Source of the DNA: Planctomycetota bacterium
GTDB taxonomy: Bacteria > Planctomycetota > Phycisphaerae > SM23-33
DNA length: 64,000 nt
Reading direction: 5' to 3'
Assembly: GCA_022705325.1 (NCBI GenBank)
Contig: JAKJER010000006.1
Coordinates: forward strand, 1-64,000
Numbering within the stretch: the stretch's first letter is position 1; every line of letters starts with the position of its first letter. Made by a program: the position numbers and the translations under genes. A model generated the notes under the pieces. It searched no databases, was not told the DNA's origin, and saw only the letters and a list, made by a program, of their open reading frames with translations. Shown here one piece after another: positions 9,342 through 16,480 of the stretch.

Positions 9342-10205
9342 ATGAGCGTTCGAACGTATCAACTGTCGCAGGTGAAGGTGGACGATCTTTCGCTGCTGGG
9401 CTACAGCGTGGCCGGCGAGGAGTCGGTGATCATCGCGCCCGAGCTGGACTGCGTGTTTGACATCGGCAAGTGCCCCCGCGAGGCCCTGCGGATCAACCAC
9501 GTCCTGCTGACCCACGGGCACATGGACCACGCGGCGGGCATCGTCTATTACTTCTCCCAGCGCGACTTCCAGGGCATCGCCAACGGCGTGGCGCTCGTGC
9601 CGGCCGACCTGGTCAAGCCCCTGGACGCGCTCATGACCGCCTGGGGACGCGTCGAGGGCCACGTGCCCCCCTACCGCCTGGTGGGCATGAAGCACGGCGA
9701 CGACTACGAGGTCCGCCGCGGGCTGGTCGTCCGGGCCTTCGCCACCCGGCACATCCCCGGATCGCTGGGGTTCTGCATCATCGACGTCCGGAACAAGCTC
9801 AAGGCCGAGTTCGACGGGCTCACCGGGCCGCAGATCGTCGAACTCAAGAAGAAGGGCGTCGAGATCACCAACCGCGTCGAGTACCCGCTGGTGGCCTACC
9901 TGGGCGACACGATGGCCGCCAACTACGCCGAACTGCCCTACGTCGCCAACGCCAAGGCTCTGCTGATCGAGTGCACCTTCTTCGACCCCGACCACGTCAA
10001 GCGGGCCCGGTTGGGAAAGCACATTCACGTCCAGGACCTGGCCGGCGTGCTGGAAGGCATGAACAACCAGCACATCTTCATCTGTCACGTCACACGGCGG
10101 ACGAACATGGCCCAGGCCCGCAAGATCCTCCGCAAGGCGTTGCCCAAGGAAACTCTCGACCGCATCTCGTTCCTGATGAGCCGCAAGTACATCGAAGAGG
10201 AATGA
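9342..10205 (+). CDS. MBL-fold metallohydrolase, ribonuclease Z-like
   Basis: A 287-residue metallo-beta-lactamase-fold protein. THGHMDH (H58, H60, D62, H63) is the zinc-binding HxHxDH motif. Further conserved positions include YLGDT, the ECTFFD segment and a C-terminal CHVTRRT. The layout resembles tRNase Z, the endonuclease that removes tRNA 3' trailers, but the extended exosite of canonical tRNase Z is not obvious, so an RNase Z-like hydrolase is the safer call. The ATG at 9342 is used because the aligned N-terminus begins there and a promoter ends just upstream. It is a single gene, followed by short hairpin repeats. Confidence 0.8.
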   Translation: MSVRTYQLSQVKVDDLSLLGYSVAGEESVIIAPELDCVFDIGKCPREALRINHVLLTHGHMDHAAGIVYYFSQRDFQGIANGVALVPADLVKPLDALMTAWGRVEGHVPPYRLVGMKHGDDYEVRRGLVVRAFATRHIPGSLGFCIIDVRNKLKAEFDGLTGPQIVELKKKGVEITNRVEYPLVAYLGDTMAANYAELPYVANAKALLIECTFFDPDHVKRARLGKHIHVQDLAGVLEGMNNQHIFICHVTRRTNMAQARKILRKALPKETLDRISFLMSRKYIEEE

Positions 10206-10280
10206 CGTTGAGCGGCGTCCCTTGGGGACGCGCAGTGGTTCTTTGCCATGAGACGCCGGATTCGTGGTGGAGCCAGGTTC

Positions 10281-10328
10281 GTAATGACGCCGCAAGGCGC
10301 CCCGCTGGTAGTGACGCCGTAAGGCGTT
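10281..10328 (+). repeat. Two copies of a GNRA-loop hairpin repeat
   Basis: Copies are GTAATGACGCCGCAAGGCGCC (10281-10301) and GTAGTGACGCCGTAAGGCGTT (10308-10328). Each has a 4-bp stem, CGCC/GGCG, around a GNRA tetraloop (GCAA or GTAA). The same family occurs near 16437-16457 and 56910-57000. Confidence 0.65.
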
Positions 10329-10337
10329 GACGACTCC

Positions 10338-11699
10338 TCACAGCCCGCTCAACACCAGTCTGGTCTCCACCAGCACCGCCCGCGCCGCCGACTCCAGGTC
10401 CCGCGACGCCAGCTCCCGGTCGATCCGGCCCAGCAGTTGCTGGCCGTCCACCGCGTGGCGGAACTCCGCCACCGCCTTGACATCCTGCCCGTCCAGGCCC
10501 TCCAGGCGCTCCACTGCCCCCCGCGCCTGACCCAGCAGCGCTTTCAGTCCGCCCTCGCTCTTCCGCCCGACCTCGCCCAGCCGCTTGGCCAGGGTCAACC
10601 GCTTGACCACCGCCTGCCAATCCGCCAGGCCTCCCTGACGCACCCCGGCGACCTCCAGCAGAACCCGTCGCGTCTCGTCCCAGTAGAACTCCGCCGCGCC
10701 GCCCGCCTGGATGCCTCCGGCCGGAACCTCGGCGACGACCGCCGGCCTGCTCGTCGCCGCACCAGCCACGGCCGCCGCGTATGACGCGTCGGTTACGGCC
10801 GCCAACTCCGTCCGAAGCCGCTGCACCTGGCGCGTCTGCTCCTCCAGGACCCGCTGAAGCTCCGCCAACTCCCGCTGGTCGTTTGACGGCTTCGCGGGAC
10901 GCCTCGCCTCCGTCAATTCCTCGCGCAACCGCGCCGTCTGGCGCTTCTGGTCATCCAGCGCCCGCTTCAGTTCTTCCACCTCGCCCGTGTCGCCCGCCGG
11001 CTTGGCCGGACGCGTCTGGGTCGCCGGCGGCTTGGAGGACGCCTCCGCCGCCGCCAACCGCTGGGCCAGTGTCTTGCGTTCCGCCTGGGCGGCCTTCAGG
11101 TCCGCCGCCGCCTTGCGCGCCGAGTCCTCGCTCCCGCGAAGCGACTGCTCCAGGTCCTGGATCATCTTCCGGTCGAACGCCACCTGCCGCTCGCCGGCCG
11201 CCACCCGCTCTTCCAGCCGATCCCGGGCCGCCTGGGTTTCGTCCAGGGCCCGGCGAAGCGTGTCGATCTGGCCCGTCAACTCCCGGTTGCGGTACTGCGC
11301 GTCGGAGGCCCCTTCCCGGCGGTCGCCGACCGCCACCTGCGTCGCCGGCTGCTTGCCCCCTCCGGACGCCGGTTGGGTCGTCGGGGTCTCGCCCCGGCCC
11401 GGCTGCCCAGCCGCGATCTTCGTCCGGCCCGCCGGCCGCGTCGAAGGGGCCGGCCTGTCGGTCTGCAAACCCTCCGCCAGGTACGCGGCCGCCGCCGCCA
11501 GGAGCAGCCCCACCCCGGCCGCCAGACTCACCCGCTGCCAGGGCCGCAACCGCCTCCGCCCGCCCGACGCCACCGGCGCCGGCGGGACCGCGACCTCCCG
11601 CAGCGCCTCCGCCGCCCCCCATCGCCGCAGCAACCCCTCAAGCCGATCGCCCGCATCGTCGCCCGCCGATTCGTCCAGGTTGTTCAGTTCGTCCGTCAT
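10338..11699 (-). CDS. Membrane-anchored coiled-coil protein, probable partner of the upstream sigma factor
   Basis: A 453-residue protein with a cytosolic N-terminus of about 50 residues (acidic start MTDELNNLDESAGDDAGDR), one membrane segment at about 56-74, a Pro/Thr/Gln-rich linker, and a long extracytoplasmic part dominated by Arg/Glu/Ala coiled coil (about 130-320). The C-terminal 110 residues are compact. No enzyme motif is visible. It is the last gene of an operon with the ECF sigma factor gene, the usual place for a transmembrane anti-sigma factor, but the HxxxCxxC zinc anti-sigma motif is absent. The anti-sigma role is therefore inferred only from position and topology. Confidence 0.6.
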   Translation of the reverse strand: MTDELNNLDESAGDDAGDRLEGLLRRWGAAEALREVAVPPAPVASGGRRRLRPWQRVSLAAGVGLLLAAAAAYLAEGLQTDRPAPSTRPAGRTKIAAGQPGRGETPTTQPASGGGKQPATQVAVGDRREGASDAQYRNRELTGQIDTLRRALDETQAARDRLEERVAAGERQVAFDRKMIQDLEQSLRGSEDSARKAAADLKAAQAERKTLAQRLAAAEASSKPPATQTRPAKPAGDTGEVEELKRALDDQKRQTARLREELTEARRPAKPSNDQRELAELQRVLEEQTRQVQRLRTELAAVTDASYAAAVAGAATSRPAVVAEVPAGGIQAGGAAEFYWDETRRVLLEVAGVRQGGLADWQAVVKRLTLAKRLGEVGRKSEGGLKALLGQARGAVERLEGLDGQDVKAVAEFRHAVDGQQLLGRIDRELASRDLESAARAVLVETRLVLSGL

Positions 11700-11793
11700 G
11701 CCTGTTCCTATCCGCGCAAGCCGCCCTTGCGCAGCAAAAAAGGGAAGATACTCGAGAAATGATGCCCGCGCGGCATGAGCCCCTCTCGCGACC

Positions 11794-12357
11794 CTACAGA
11801 TCGACCCCCTTGCCCTTGAGACACTGCCCCAGGCTCTGGCGGGCCTCTTCCAGACGCAGGCGGACCGTGGACTCCGGTATCCCGCACGTCTGGGCGATCC
11901 CCCGCGTGCTCATCGCCTCCACGTACCGCAGGCGCACGATCTGGCGATGGGAATCGCTCAGGCGGCTGAGGCATTCCTCCAGCGCGGCCAGGGCTTCGCT
12001 GTCCTCGGCGCGCCGTTGCGGGTCAGCCGCATCGTCATCCTCCAGCGAGGCCGCGGCGATCTGGGGGTCGTAGTTCGCGTTGGCCCCGTGCTTGCCCTCC
12101 CATTTTCGGCGGGCCAGGTTGCGGGCGATCGCCCCCAGCCACTGGCAGAAGTACCCTTTCTGGGCGTCGAAAGTCTCCAGCGACTTGAACGCTCGGAGAA
12201 ACGTCTCCTGGGTGAGGTCCTCGGCCTCCACCGGTCCGAACCCGCACCGCACGAAGAACGCCATCACCGCGGCCGCACGGGCCTCGTAGAGTTCGTAGTA
12301 CGCGGCCGCTTCGCCCATCAGGCAGCGGGAAACCAGGACCAGGTCGCGATCGTCCAT
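11794..12357 (-). CDS. ECF-family RNA polymerase sigma factor
   Basis: A 187-residue sigma-70 factor with regions 2 and 4 only. Region 2 contains AEDLTQETFLRAFKSLETFD (about 45-64), the -10 recognition/core-binding helix. Region 4 contains LSDSHRQIVRLRYVEAMS followed by the helix-turn-helix TRGIAQTCGIPESTVRLRLE (about 150-169). The 'Gly-rich His-loop' features and start MDDRDLVLVSRCLMGE are typical of planctomycete ECF sigmas. It lies 12 bases downstream of a small conserved gene and about 95 bases upstream of the membrane coiled-coil gene, forming a likely three-gene unit. Confidence 0.93.
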   Translation of the reverse strand: MDDRDLVLVSRCLMGEAAAYYELYEARAAAVMAFFVRCGFGPVEAEDLTQETFLRAFKSLETFDAQKGYFCQWLGAIARNLARRKWEGKHGANANYDPQIAAASLEDDDAADPQRRAEDSEALAALEECLSRLSDSHRQIVRLRYVEAMSTRGIAQTCGIPESTVRLRLEEARQSLGQCLKGKGVDL

Positions 12358-12369
12358 GTGCCGTCTATC

Positions 12370-12642
12370 CTATCGCTCCGAGGCTTGATCGATCATCTCG
12401 CGCAGCTCGGGCGGAAGGAACTGGCCTTCCAACTCGGCCCGCCCGCGCAGGGCTCCGGCGACGACGGCGATCTGGTCGGTCACCGCCGCCGTGGGGTCCA
12501 GGAAGATGATCTCCTTGCCCTTGAACCGCACGTACGCCCCGCCCGGATGGCCGGCGGTGTCTCCGCCCGGCGCGCTGCGGATGACCATCCCCAGGTTCTC
12601 GGCCAGGTCGATCAAGGCTCCAAGCTGTTCGTGCGGTTCCAT
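12370..12642 (-). CDS. Small conserved protein of unknown function
   Basis: A 90-residue cytosolic protein with no recognised domain. The ATG at 12642 is chosen because upstream codons are low-quality and the conserved-looking part begins MEPHEQLGALIDLAENLGM. The centre YVRFKGKEIIFLD and the C-terminus LEGQFLPPELREMIDQ look like a compact alpha/beta fold. It ends 12 bases before the ECF sigma gene and so is probably co-transcribed with it. It could be a regulator of that sigma factor; no motif supports a specific function. Confidence 0.6.
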   Translation of the reverse strand: MEPHEQLGALIDLAENLGMVIRSAPGGDTAGHPGGAYVRFKGKEIIFLDPTAAVTDQIAVVAGALRGRAELEGQFLPPELREMIDQASER

Positions 12643-12852
12643 GCGTATTCTCGCGCCGCCGCCGGCTGGGGCTATTGGAATCATCCCCCCGCTCGAACGC
12701 AAGCCTAAAGCGTCGCTTGGCGCCTTCAGCATCGTCGCCCATCTCAAATCGACGACCGTCAACCTTCAAGTCCTCTCGCCGCCCGGCCGATAGTAAGAGG
12801 GATACGCCACGGTCCGCACATCCGATGGCGGCAGGAAATGCACGAGGATGCC

Positions 12853-13725
12853 ATGACGCTGTCAGTCCACGGCTTGGAGACGCACCAGGACCAGTTGGAA
12901 CGCCTTCTGGCCGAGAACGAGGCCCTGCGGGCCGAGTTGCTGCGAGCCCAGCAACTGGCCAACATGGGCACGATGGCGGCCATGGTCGCCCACGAGATCA
13001 ACAACGTCCTGACGCCCATGATCAGCTACGCCCAACTCGCCCAATCCGACCCGTCCTTCGCCGCCAAGGCCCTGGCGCGGGCAGCCGATGGCGGGCACCG
13101 GGCCGCCGCCATCTGTCAGTCGCTGCTGGGGCTGACCGCCGACTGCCCCCGCCCTTGCGAGAAGGTCCGCCTGGCCGGGCTCGTCCGAGACACGCTCGAT
13201 GCCATGGCCCGCGACCCGCGAAAAGACCTCATCGAGCTGGTTGTCGAAATCGACGAGGACCTGGCCCTGTCCACCCGGCGCGTCGAACTCCAGCACGTGC
13301 TGCTCAATCTTGTGCTCAACGCCCGCGCCGCCGTCCTGAAGAACCCGATCGGGCGAACCGTCCGCATCGCCGCCCGCGTCCTGAGCGCCGACGGCCCGGC
13401 TGAACCGGCCATCGAGATCCAGGTCGCCGACAACGGCCCCGGGATCGACCCGGCCCTCATGGCTCGGATCTTCGAACCCTTCTTCACGACCCGAGGCCGC
13501 TGCACCTGCGCCGAGGGGCAGACCAAGGGCAAGCCCGCCCCCGCCGCCAGCGCCAGCGGCCAGTGGAAGAGCGACACCTCAAGCGAAGGCGAAGGCTCCA
13601 CCCGCGGCTACGGGCTGGGCCTGGCCTTCTGCCACCGCGTCGTCACCGGCCTGGGCGGGACCATCACGCTCGACTCCCAACTCGGCCAGGGGACGACCTT
13701 CACGATCGTGCTGCCTCAAGCCTAG
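12853..13725 (+). CDS. Orphan soluble sensor histidine kinase with enlarged ATP lid
   Basis: A 290-residue cytosolic kinase without membrane segments. A short N-terminal coiled coil precedes the H-box MVAHEINNVLTPM (phosphoacceptor His about residue 47), followed by the N-box (HVLLNLVLNARAAV), G1 (VADNGPGIDP), F-box (IFEPFFTT) and G2 (GYGLGLAF). About 32 residues rich in Gly/Ser/Ala, with a CTC motif, are inserted between the F- and G2-boxes, where a short loop is normal. The start at 12853 is preferred over 12838 because GAGG precedes it. There is no response-regulator gene next to it. Input signal unknown. Confidence 0.88.
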   Translation: MTLSVHGLETHQDQLERLLAENEALRAELLRAQQLANMGTMAAMVAHEINNVLTPMISYAQLAQSDPSFAAKALARAADGGHRAAAICQSLLGLTADCPRPCEKVRLAGLVRDTLDAMARDPRKDLIELVVEIDEDLALSTRRVELQHVLLNLVLNARAAVLKNPIGRTVRIAARVLSADGPAEPAIEIQVADNGPGIDPALMARIFEPFFTTRGRCTCAEGQTKGKPAPAASASGQWKSDTSSEGEGSTRGYGLGLAFCHRVVTGLGGTITLDSQLGQGTTFTIVLPQA

Positions 13726-13767
13726 CGTGTTGTTTTTTGGGGCCTAATCTGGGGTGACGCTTGCGTC

Positions 13768-14005
13768 ATGAATACGACTGTCAAGAAGCTTGCCGAGCAG
13801 GTGAAAGCTCTTCCCCCCCCGCGATCTGGACGAGTTCCTTTCCTGGCTGGCCGAGTACGAAGGAGGCCAGGCCGATGGGTGGGACAGGCAGATCGAACAG
13901 GATTCGCGGGACGAGGGGGCCCTGAGCCCTCTGATCCAGCGGGCGCGGGAGGATATCGCTGCCGGGAGAACCAAGCCGCTTGATGAAGTCATTGACAACT
14001 CCTGA
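13768..14005 (+). pseudogene. Frameshifted antitoxin-like gene
   Basis: Reading from the ATG gives MNTTVKKLAEQVKALPP and then nonsense. Removing one base from the C8 run at 13813-13820 restores DLDEFLSWLAEYEG... through ...EDIAAGRTKPLDEVIDNS and a stop at 14003-14005. This matches small antitoxins paired with RelE/ParE-type toxins (pattern LPPxxLDEFLSWLA...TKPLDEVI). The remnant overlaps the toxin-like start at 13983 by 23 bp, the usual arrangement. A sequencing error in the homopolymer is possible, but the partner gene is also damaged. Confidence 0.65.
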
Positions 14006-14090
14006 CTTCTGGACCTCGTTCGGGGCCCTTCCGCCACGGATCCGGAGCAGGGCCAAGCTCATATACCGTTTGTGGCAAAGAAACCCTTGA
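13983..14090 (+). pseudogene. Truncated RelE/ParE-like toxin remnant
   Basis: Thirty-five codons, beginning MKSLTTPDFWTSFGALPP and continuing to YRLWQRNP before a stop. This is the N-terminal third of small RelE-family toxins of the 'TTPDFWxxFxALPP...LWxxNP' type. No frame downstream restores the expected core (YSVRIG...RALG...FWIGSH), so the rest is deleted or unrecognisable. Together with the frameshifted antitoxin it marks a dead addiction module. Confidence 0.6.
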
Positions 14091-14192
14091 CGCCTTCCAC
14101 AGGCTGGCGCCAGGTTGTGGACGTGCAGACTGGGGGTGTAGAATGCCCCTCGGCTGACGAGAACAAGTACTGACCCAGCCATCAGGTGACCC

Positions 14193-15212
14193 ATGAGAGC
14201 AGGACGGGCGATCGGCTTCCTGGCGTTGGCGGCAGGCGTGGCGGCAAGCGTGGGGCCTGTCGCGGCGGGCGAGTGGGTATGCATCTCCGACGGCGTGCTG
14301 GAGGACATCCAGCGCCAGGGCCTGAAGGTGGCCTGGCCGGGCAAGACGACGGGCCTGGCTGTGGACCGCACCAGCGGAGAGTTGTTCCTGATCATCCCCG
14401 GGCTCGGGGTCTGGCGCAGCGCGGACAAGGGCGCCAACTTCGCCCGCTGCGACGGCGGGGCCGTCGGCGGACGGTGCGAAACCGGCTACTCGCTGTGCCC
14501 GGACCCCGCCGGCAAGCGGATGGCGTGCTTCATGTTGGACGGCAAGTCGGCGATGACGCTGGACGGGGGCAAGACCTGGCGGGCGATCAAGAATCTGGGC
14601 CGAGGGCCCGACTGGGGCGCGGTCGACTGGAGCCGCGATGACCCTCAAACGCTCTTCGAACGCACCCACGAGAACCGCGATATCGGCATCCTCAGCCGCG
14701 ACGGGGGAAAGACCTGGACCGACCTGGGCCAGGGGATCGGCGCGGTCGGAGTCTTCGGCGAGTCGGTCCTGGTGGCCAGCCGCGGCAAAGAGCCCAAGTG
14801 GAGCGGGCTGCACCGCTCCGTGGACGGCGGCAAGACCTGGCAGCAGGTGCATGAGGCCACCCCCATCGGCGCGATGACCGTCTTCAAGGGCGCGGGCTAC
14901 TGGCTGAGCGACCTGGGACTCCTGGTCAGCCGGGACCAGGGCAAGAGCTGGCTGGTCGTGGATTCACCTCGCGGGGCCGTCTGGGGGCCGTACTTCGGGC
15001 GGGACGAGAACCACTTCGTCGTGGTAGACAAGCGAGGCTTCCAGGAGACCACCGACGCGGGCAAGACCTGGACACAAGTCGCCCCTTTCCCGCCGGGCCT
15101 GAGCGGCGAATACAACACGCGGGGCTGGTTCCTCAACTGCGCGTGGGACCCCATCGGAAAAGTGTGCTACGCAGCCAGGATGAGCAAGCCGGCCTACAAG
15201 TTCGAGTACTGA
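14193..15212 (+). CDS. Secreted Asp-box (BNR) beta-propeller protein
   Basis: A 339-residue protein with a Sec signal peptide (cleavage near VAAG at about 24-27). At least six Asp-box motifs of the form S/DxDGGKTW recur along it (LDGGKTW, RDGGKTW, VDGGKTW, RDQGKSW, TDAGKTW and a degenerate one), about 45-60 residues apart, which fits a beta-propeller like sialidases or glycosidase-like proteins. The sialidase catalytic Arg/Tyr set cannot be recognised, so a hydrolytic role is unproven. AGGTG precedes the start. The stop lies 4 bases from the convergent recR stop. Confidence 0.8.
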   Translation: MRAGRAIGFLALAAGVAASVGPVAAGEWVCISDGVLEDIQRQGLKVAWPGKTTGLAVDRTSGELFLIIPGLGVWRSADKGANFARCDGGAVGGRCETGYSLCPDPAGKRMACFMLDGKSAMTLDGGKTWRAIKNLGRGPDWGAVDWSRDDPQTLFERTHENRDIGILSRDGGKTWTDLGQGIGAVGVFGESVLVASRGKEPKWSGLHRSVDGGKTWQQVHEATPIGAMTVFKGAGYWLSDLGLLVSRDQGKSWLVVDSPRGAVWGPYFGRDENHFVVVDKRGFQETTDAGKTWTQVAPFPPGLSGEYNTRGWFLNCAWDPIGKVCYAARMSKPAYKFEY

Positions 15213-15216
15213 GGTC

Positions 15217-15816
15217 TCACACTTTCCGCCGCTCGTTGATGGCGTCGGAGAGGATCGTCTTGTTGGCGTATTCGATGGACCCGCCGGTGGGCAGGCCGCG
15301 GGCCAGGCGTGTGATGGAGGCGCCCAGCCCTTCCAGGCGGGCGATCACGTGCAGGGCTGTCGCGTCGCCGGCGACCGTGGGGTTGGTCGCCAGGATCACC
15401 TCCCGCACGCCGCCCTCCCGCACGCGCTTGACCAGGTCCTCGATGGTCAGGTCCTCCGCCTCGATGCCCTCCAGCGGGGCGATGTGGCCCATCAGCACGT
15501 GATAGACGCCATGGTAGATGCCGGTCGACTCCAGCGCCAGCAGGTCCTTGGGCTGCTCGACCACGCAGACCAACCCCTGGTCGCGCCGCGCGTCCGAGCA
15601 GACCGGGCACAGCTCCTCCTCGGCCAGGTTGAAGCACTGGCGACAGGGATGGATGCGGGTCTTGACGTCGCGGATGGCGTCGGCCAGGGCCAGCGCTTCC
15701 TGCGGGTCGGCCTTGAGCAGGTGAAACGCCAACCGCTCGGCCGAGCGTGCCCCGATCCCGGGCAGCCTGCCCAGCAGTCCCATCAGCCGTTCGATCGTCT
15801 CAGAGTATCCGGGCAT
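15217..15816 (-). CDS. recR: Recombination protein RecR
   Basis: A 199-residue RecR, the usual length. A helix-hairpin-helix (LGRLPGIGARSAERLAFHLL, about 15-34) is followed by a four-Cys zinc finger (C58, C61, C70, C73) and a Toprim domain (VVEQPKDLLALE, about 85-96) ending in the Walker-B-like region ARGLPTGGSIEYAN. With RecO and RecF it loads RecA on gapped DNA. It is the last gene of dnaX-ybaB-recR, a widespread order. A 182-bp repeat-rich gap separates it from ybaB. Confidence 0.97.
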   Translation of the reverse strand: MPGYSETIERLMGLLGRLPGIGARSAERLAFHLLKADPQEALALADAIRDVKTRIHPCRQCFNLAEEELCPVCSDARRDQGLVCVVEQPKDLLALESTGIYHGVYHVLMGHIAPLEGIEAEDLTIEDLVKRVREGGVREVILATNPTVAGDATALHVIARLEGLGASITRLARGLPTGGSIEYANKTILSDAINERRKV

Positions 15817-15998
15817 GGGTTTGGTAGCCTGTAGTCAGTAGCCTGTAGCCGGTAACCGACGCTGTTCGATAATTAACGCTGCTCGGGCGACCACCACCGG
15901 GCTTGGCCCGGTGGAGGCGTGATCCATGGCTAGATTACGCGGCAGCCATCACGTCACCGCCGGGCTCGTCCCGGCCTGCCTGCCGGAGGCAGGGCAGG
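15817..15998. repeat. Intergenic hairpin and simple repeats between ybaB and recR
   Basis: Contents are the simple repeat GGTAGCCTGTAGTCAGTAGC and its continuation (about 15825-15857), related in inverted form to 979-1008; a perfect hairpin CCACCGGGC-TTG-GCCCGGTGG (15894-15914); and the palindromic text GCCTGCCTGCCGGAGGCAGG (about 15977-15996), close to one inside the MITE-like element near 43760. No coding capacity is seen. Confidence 0.55.
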
Positions 15999-16340
15999 TC
16001 AGAACAGTCCGTCCATTCCGGGCAGCTTCATGCCGCCGGTGAGTTCCATCATGGCCTGCTGCATGGCGTCGGCCGCCTGCTGCTGCCCGTCGGAGATGGC
16101 GACCTTGAGCAGGTCGCCCAGCAGGGAGGCATCCAGGCTGCCGTCGGCGGACAGCTCGGCCAGCAGTTCGGGCTGGATCTCCAGCGTCTCCAGGCCCAGC
16201 TTGCCGTTGACCACGGCCCGCACCCGCCCGCCGGCGCTTTGGCCGGTGAACTGGCTGCTCTGGATCCTCTGACGCACCTCGGGCAGCTTCGTCTTGAGCT
16301 GGCCCGCCATCTTCAACATCTTGCCGATGTCGCCGAACAT
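15999..16340 (-). CDS. ybaB: YbaB/EbfC nucleoid-associated protein
   Basis: A 113-residue member of the YbaB/EbfC family, small DNA-binding dimers that coat the nucleoid. The start at 16340 is supported by GGAGAG upstream and the family N-terminus MFGDIGKMLKMAGQLKTKLPE. The central VRAVVNGKLGLETLEIQPELL and the C-terminal ISDGQQQAADAMQQAMMELTGG are typical. It lies between dnaX and recR, its conserved location, and is probably co-transcribed with them. Confidence 0.93.
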   Translation of the reverse strand: MFGDIGKMLKMAGQLKTKLPEVRQRIQSSQFTGQSAGGRVRAVVNGKLGLETLEIQPELLAELSADGSLDASLLGDLLKVAISDGQQQAADAMQQAMMELTGGMKLPGMDGLF

Positions 16341-16436
16341 GCACTCTCCAATGCCCACCCCCAAGGGGTTAAGGGGCGGGCTTTCGCCCATCATCTACTA
16401 TCGTTCGCAAACGCCCACGAAAGGCGACCTGCGAAG

Positions 16437-16457
16437 ACCGCCTTACGGCGGCACTAC
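16437..16457 (-). repeat. GNRA-loop hairpin repeat
   Basis: On the minus strand this reads GTAGTGCCGCCGTAAGGCGGT: stem CCGCC/GGCGG around a GTAA loop. It is the same family as at 10281-10328 and 56910-57000, here between ybaB and dnaX. Confidence 0.6.
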
Positions 16458-16480
16458 AAGCGCCTTCCGCGCGCAATGCA

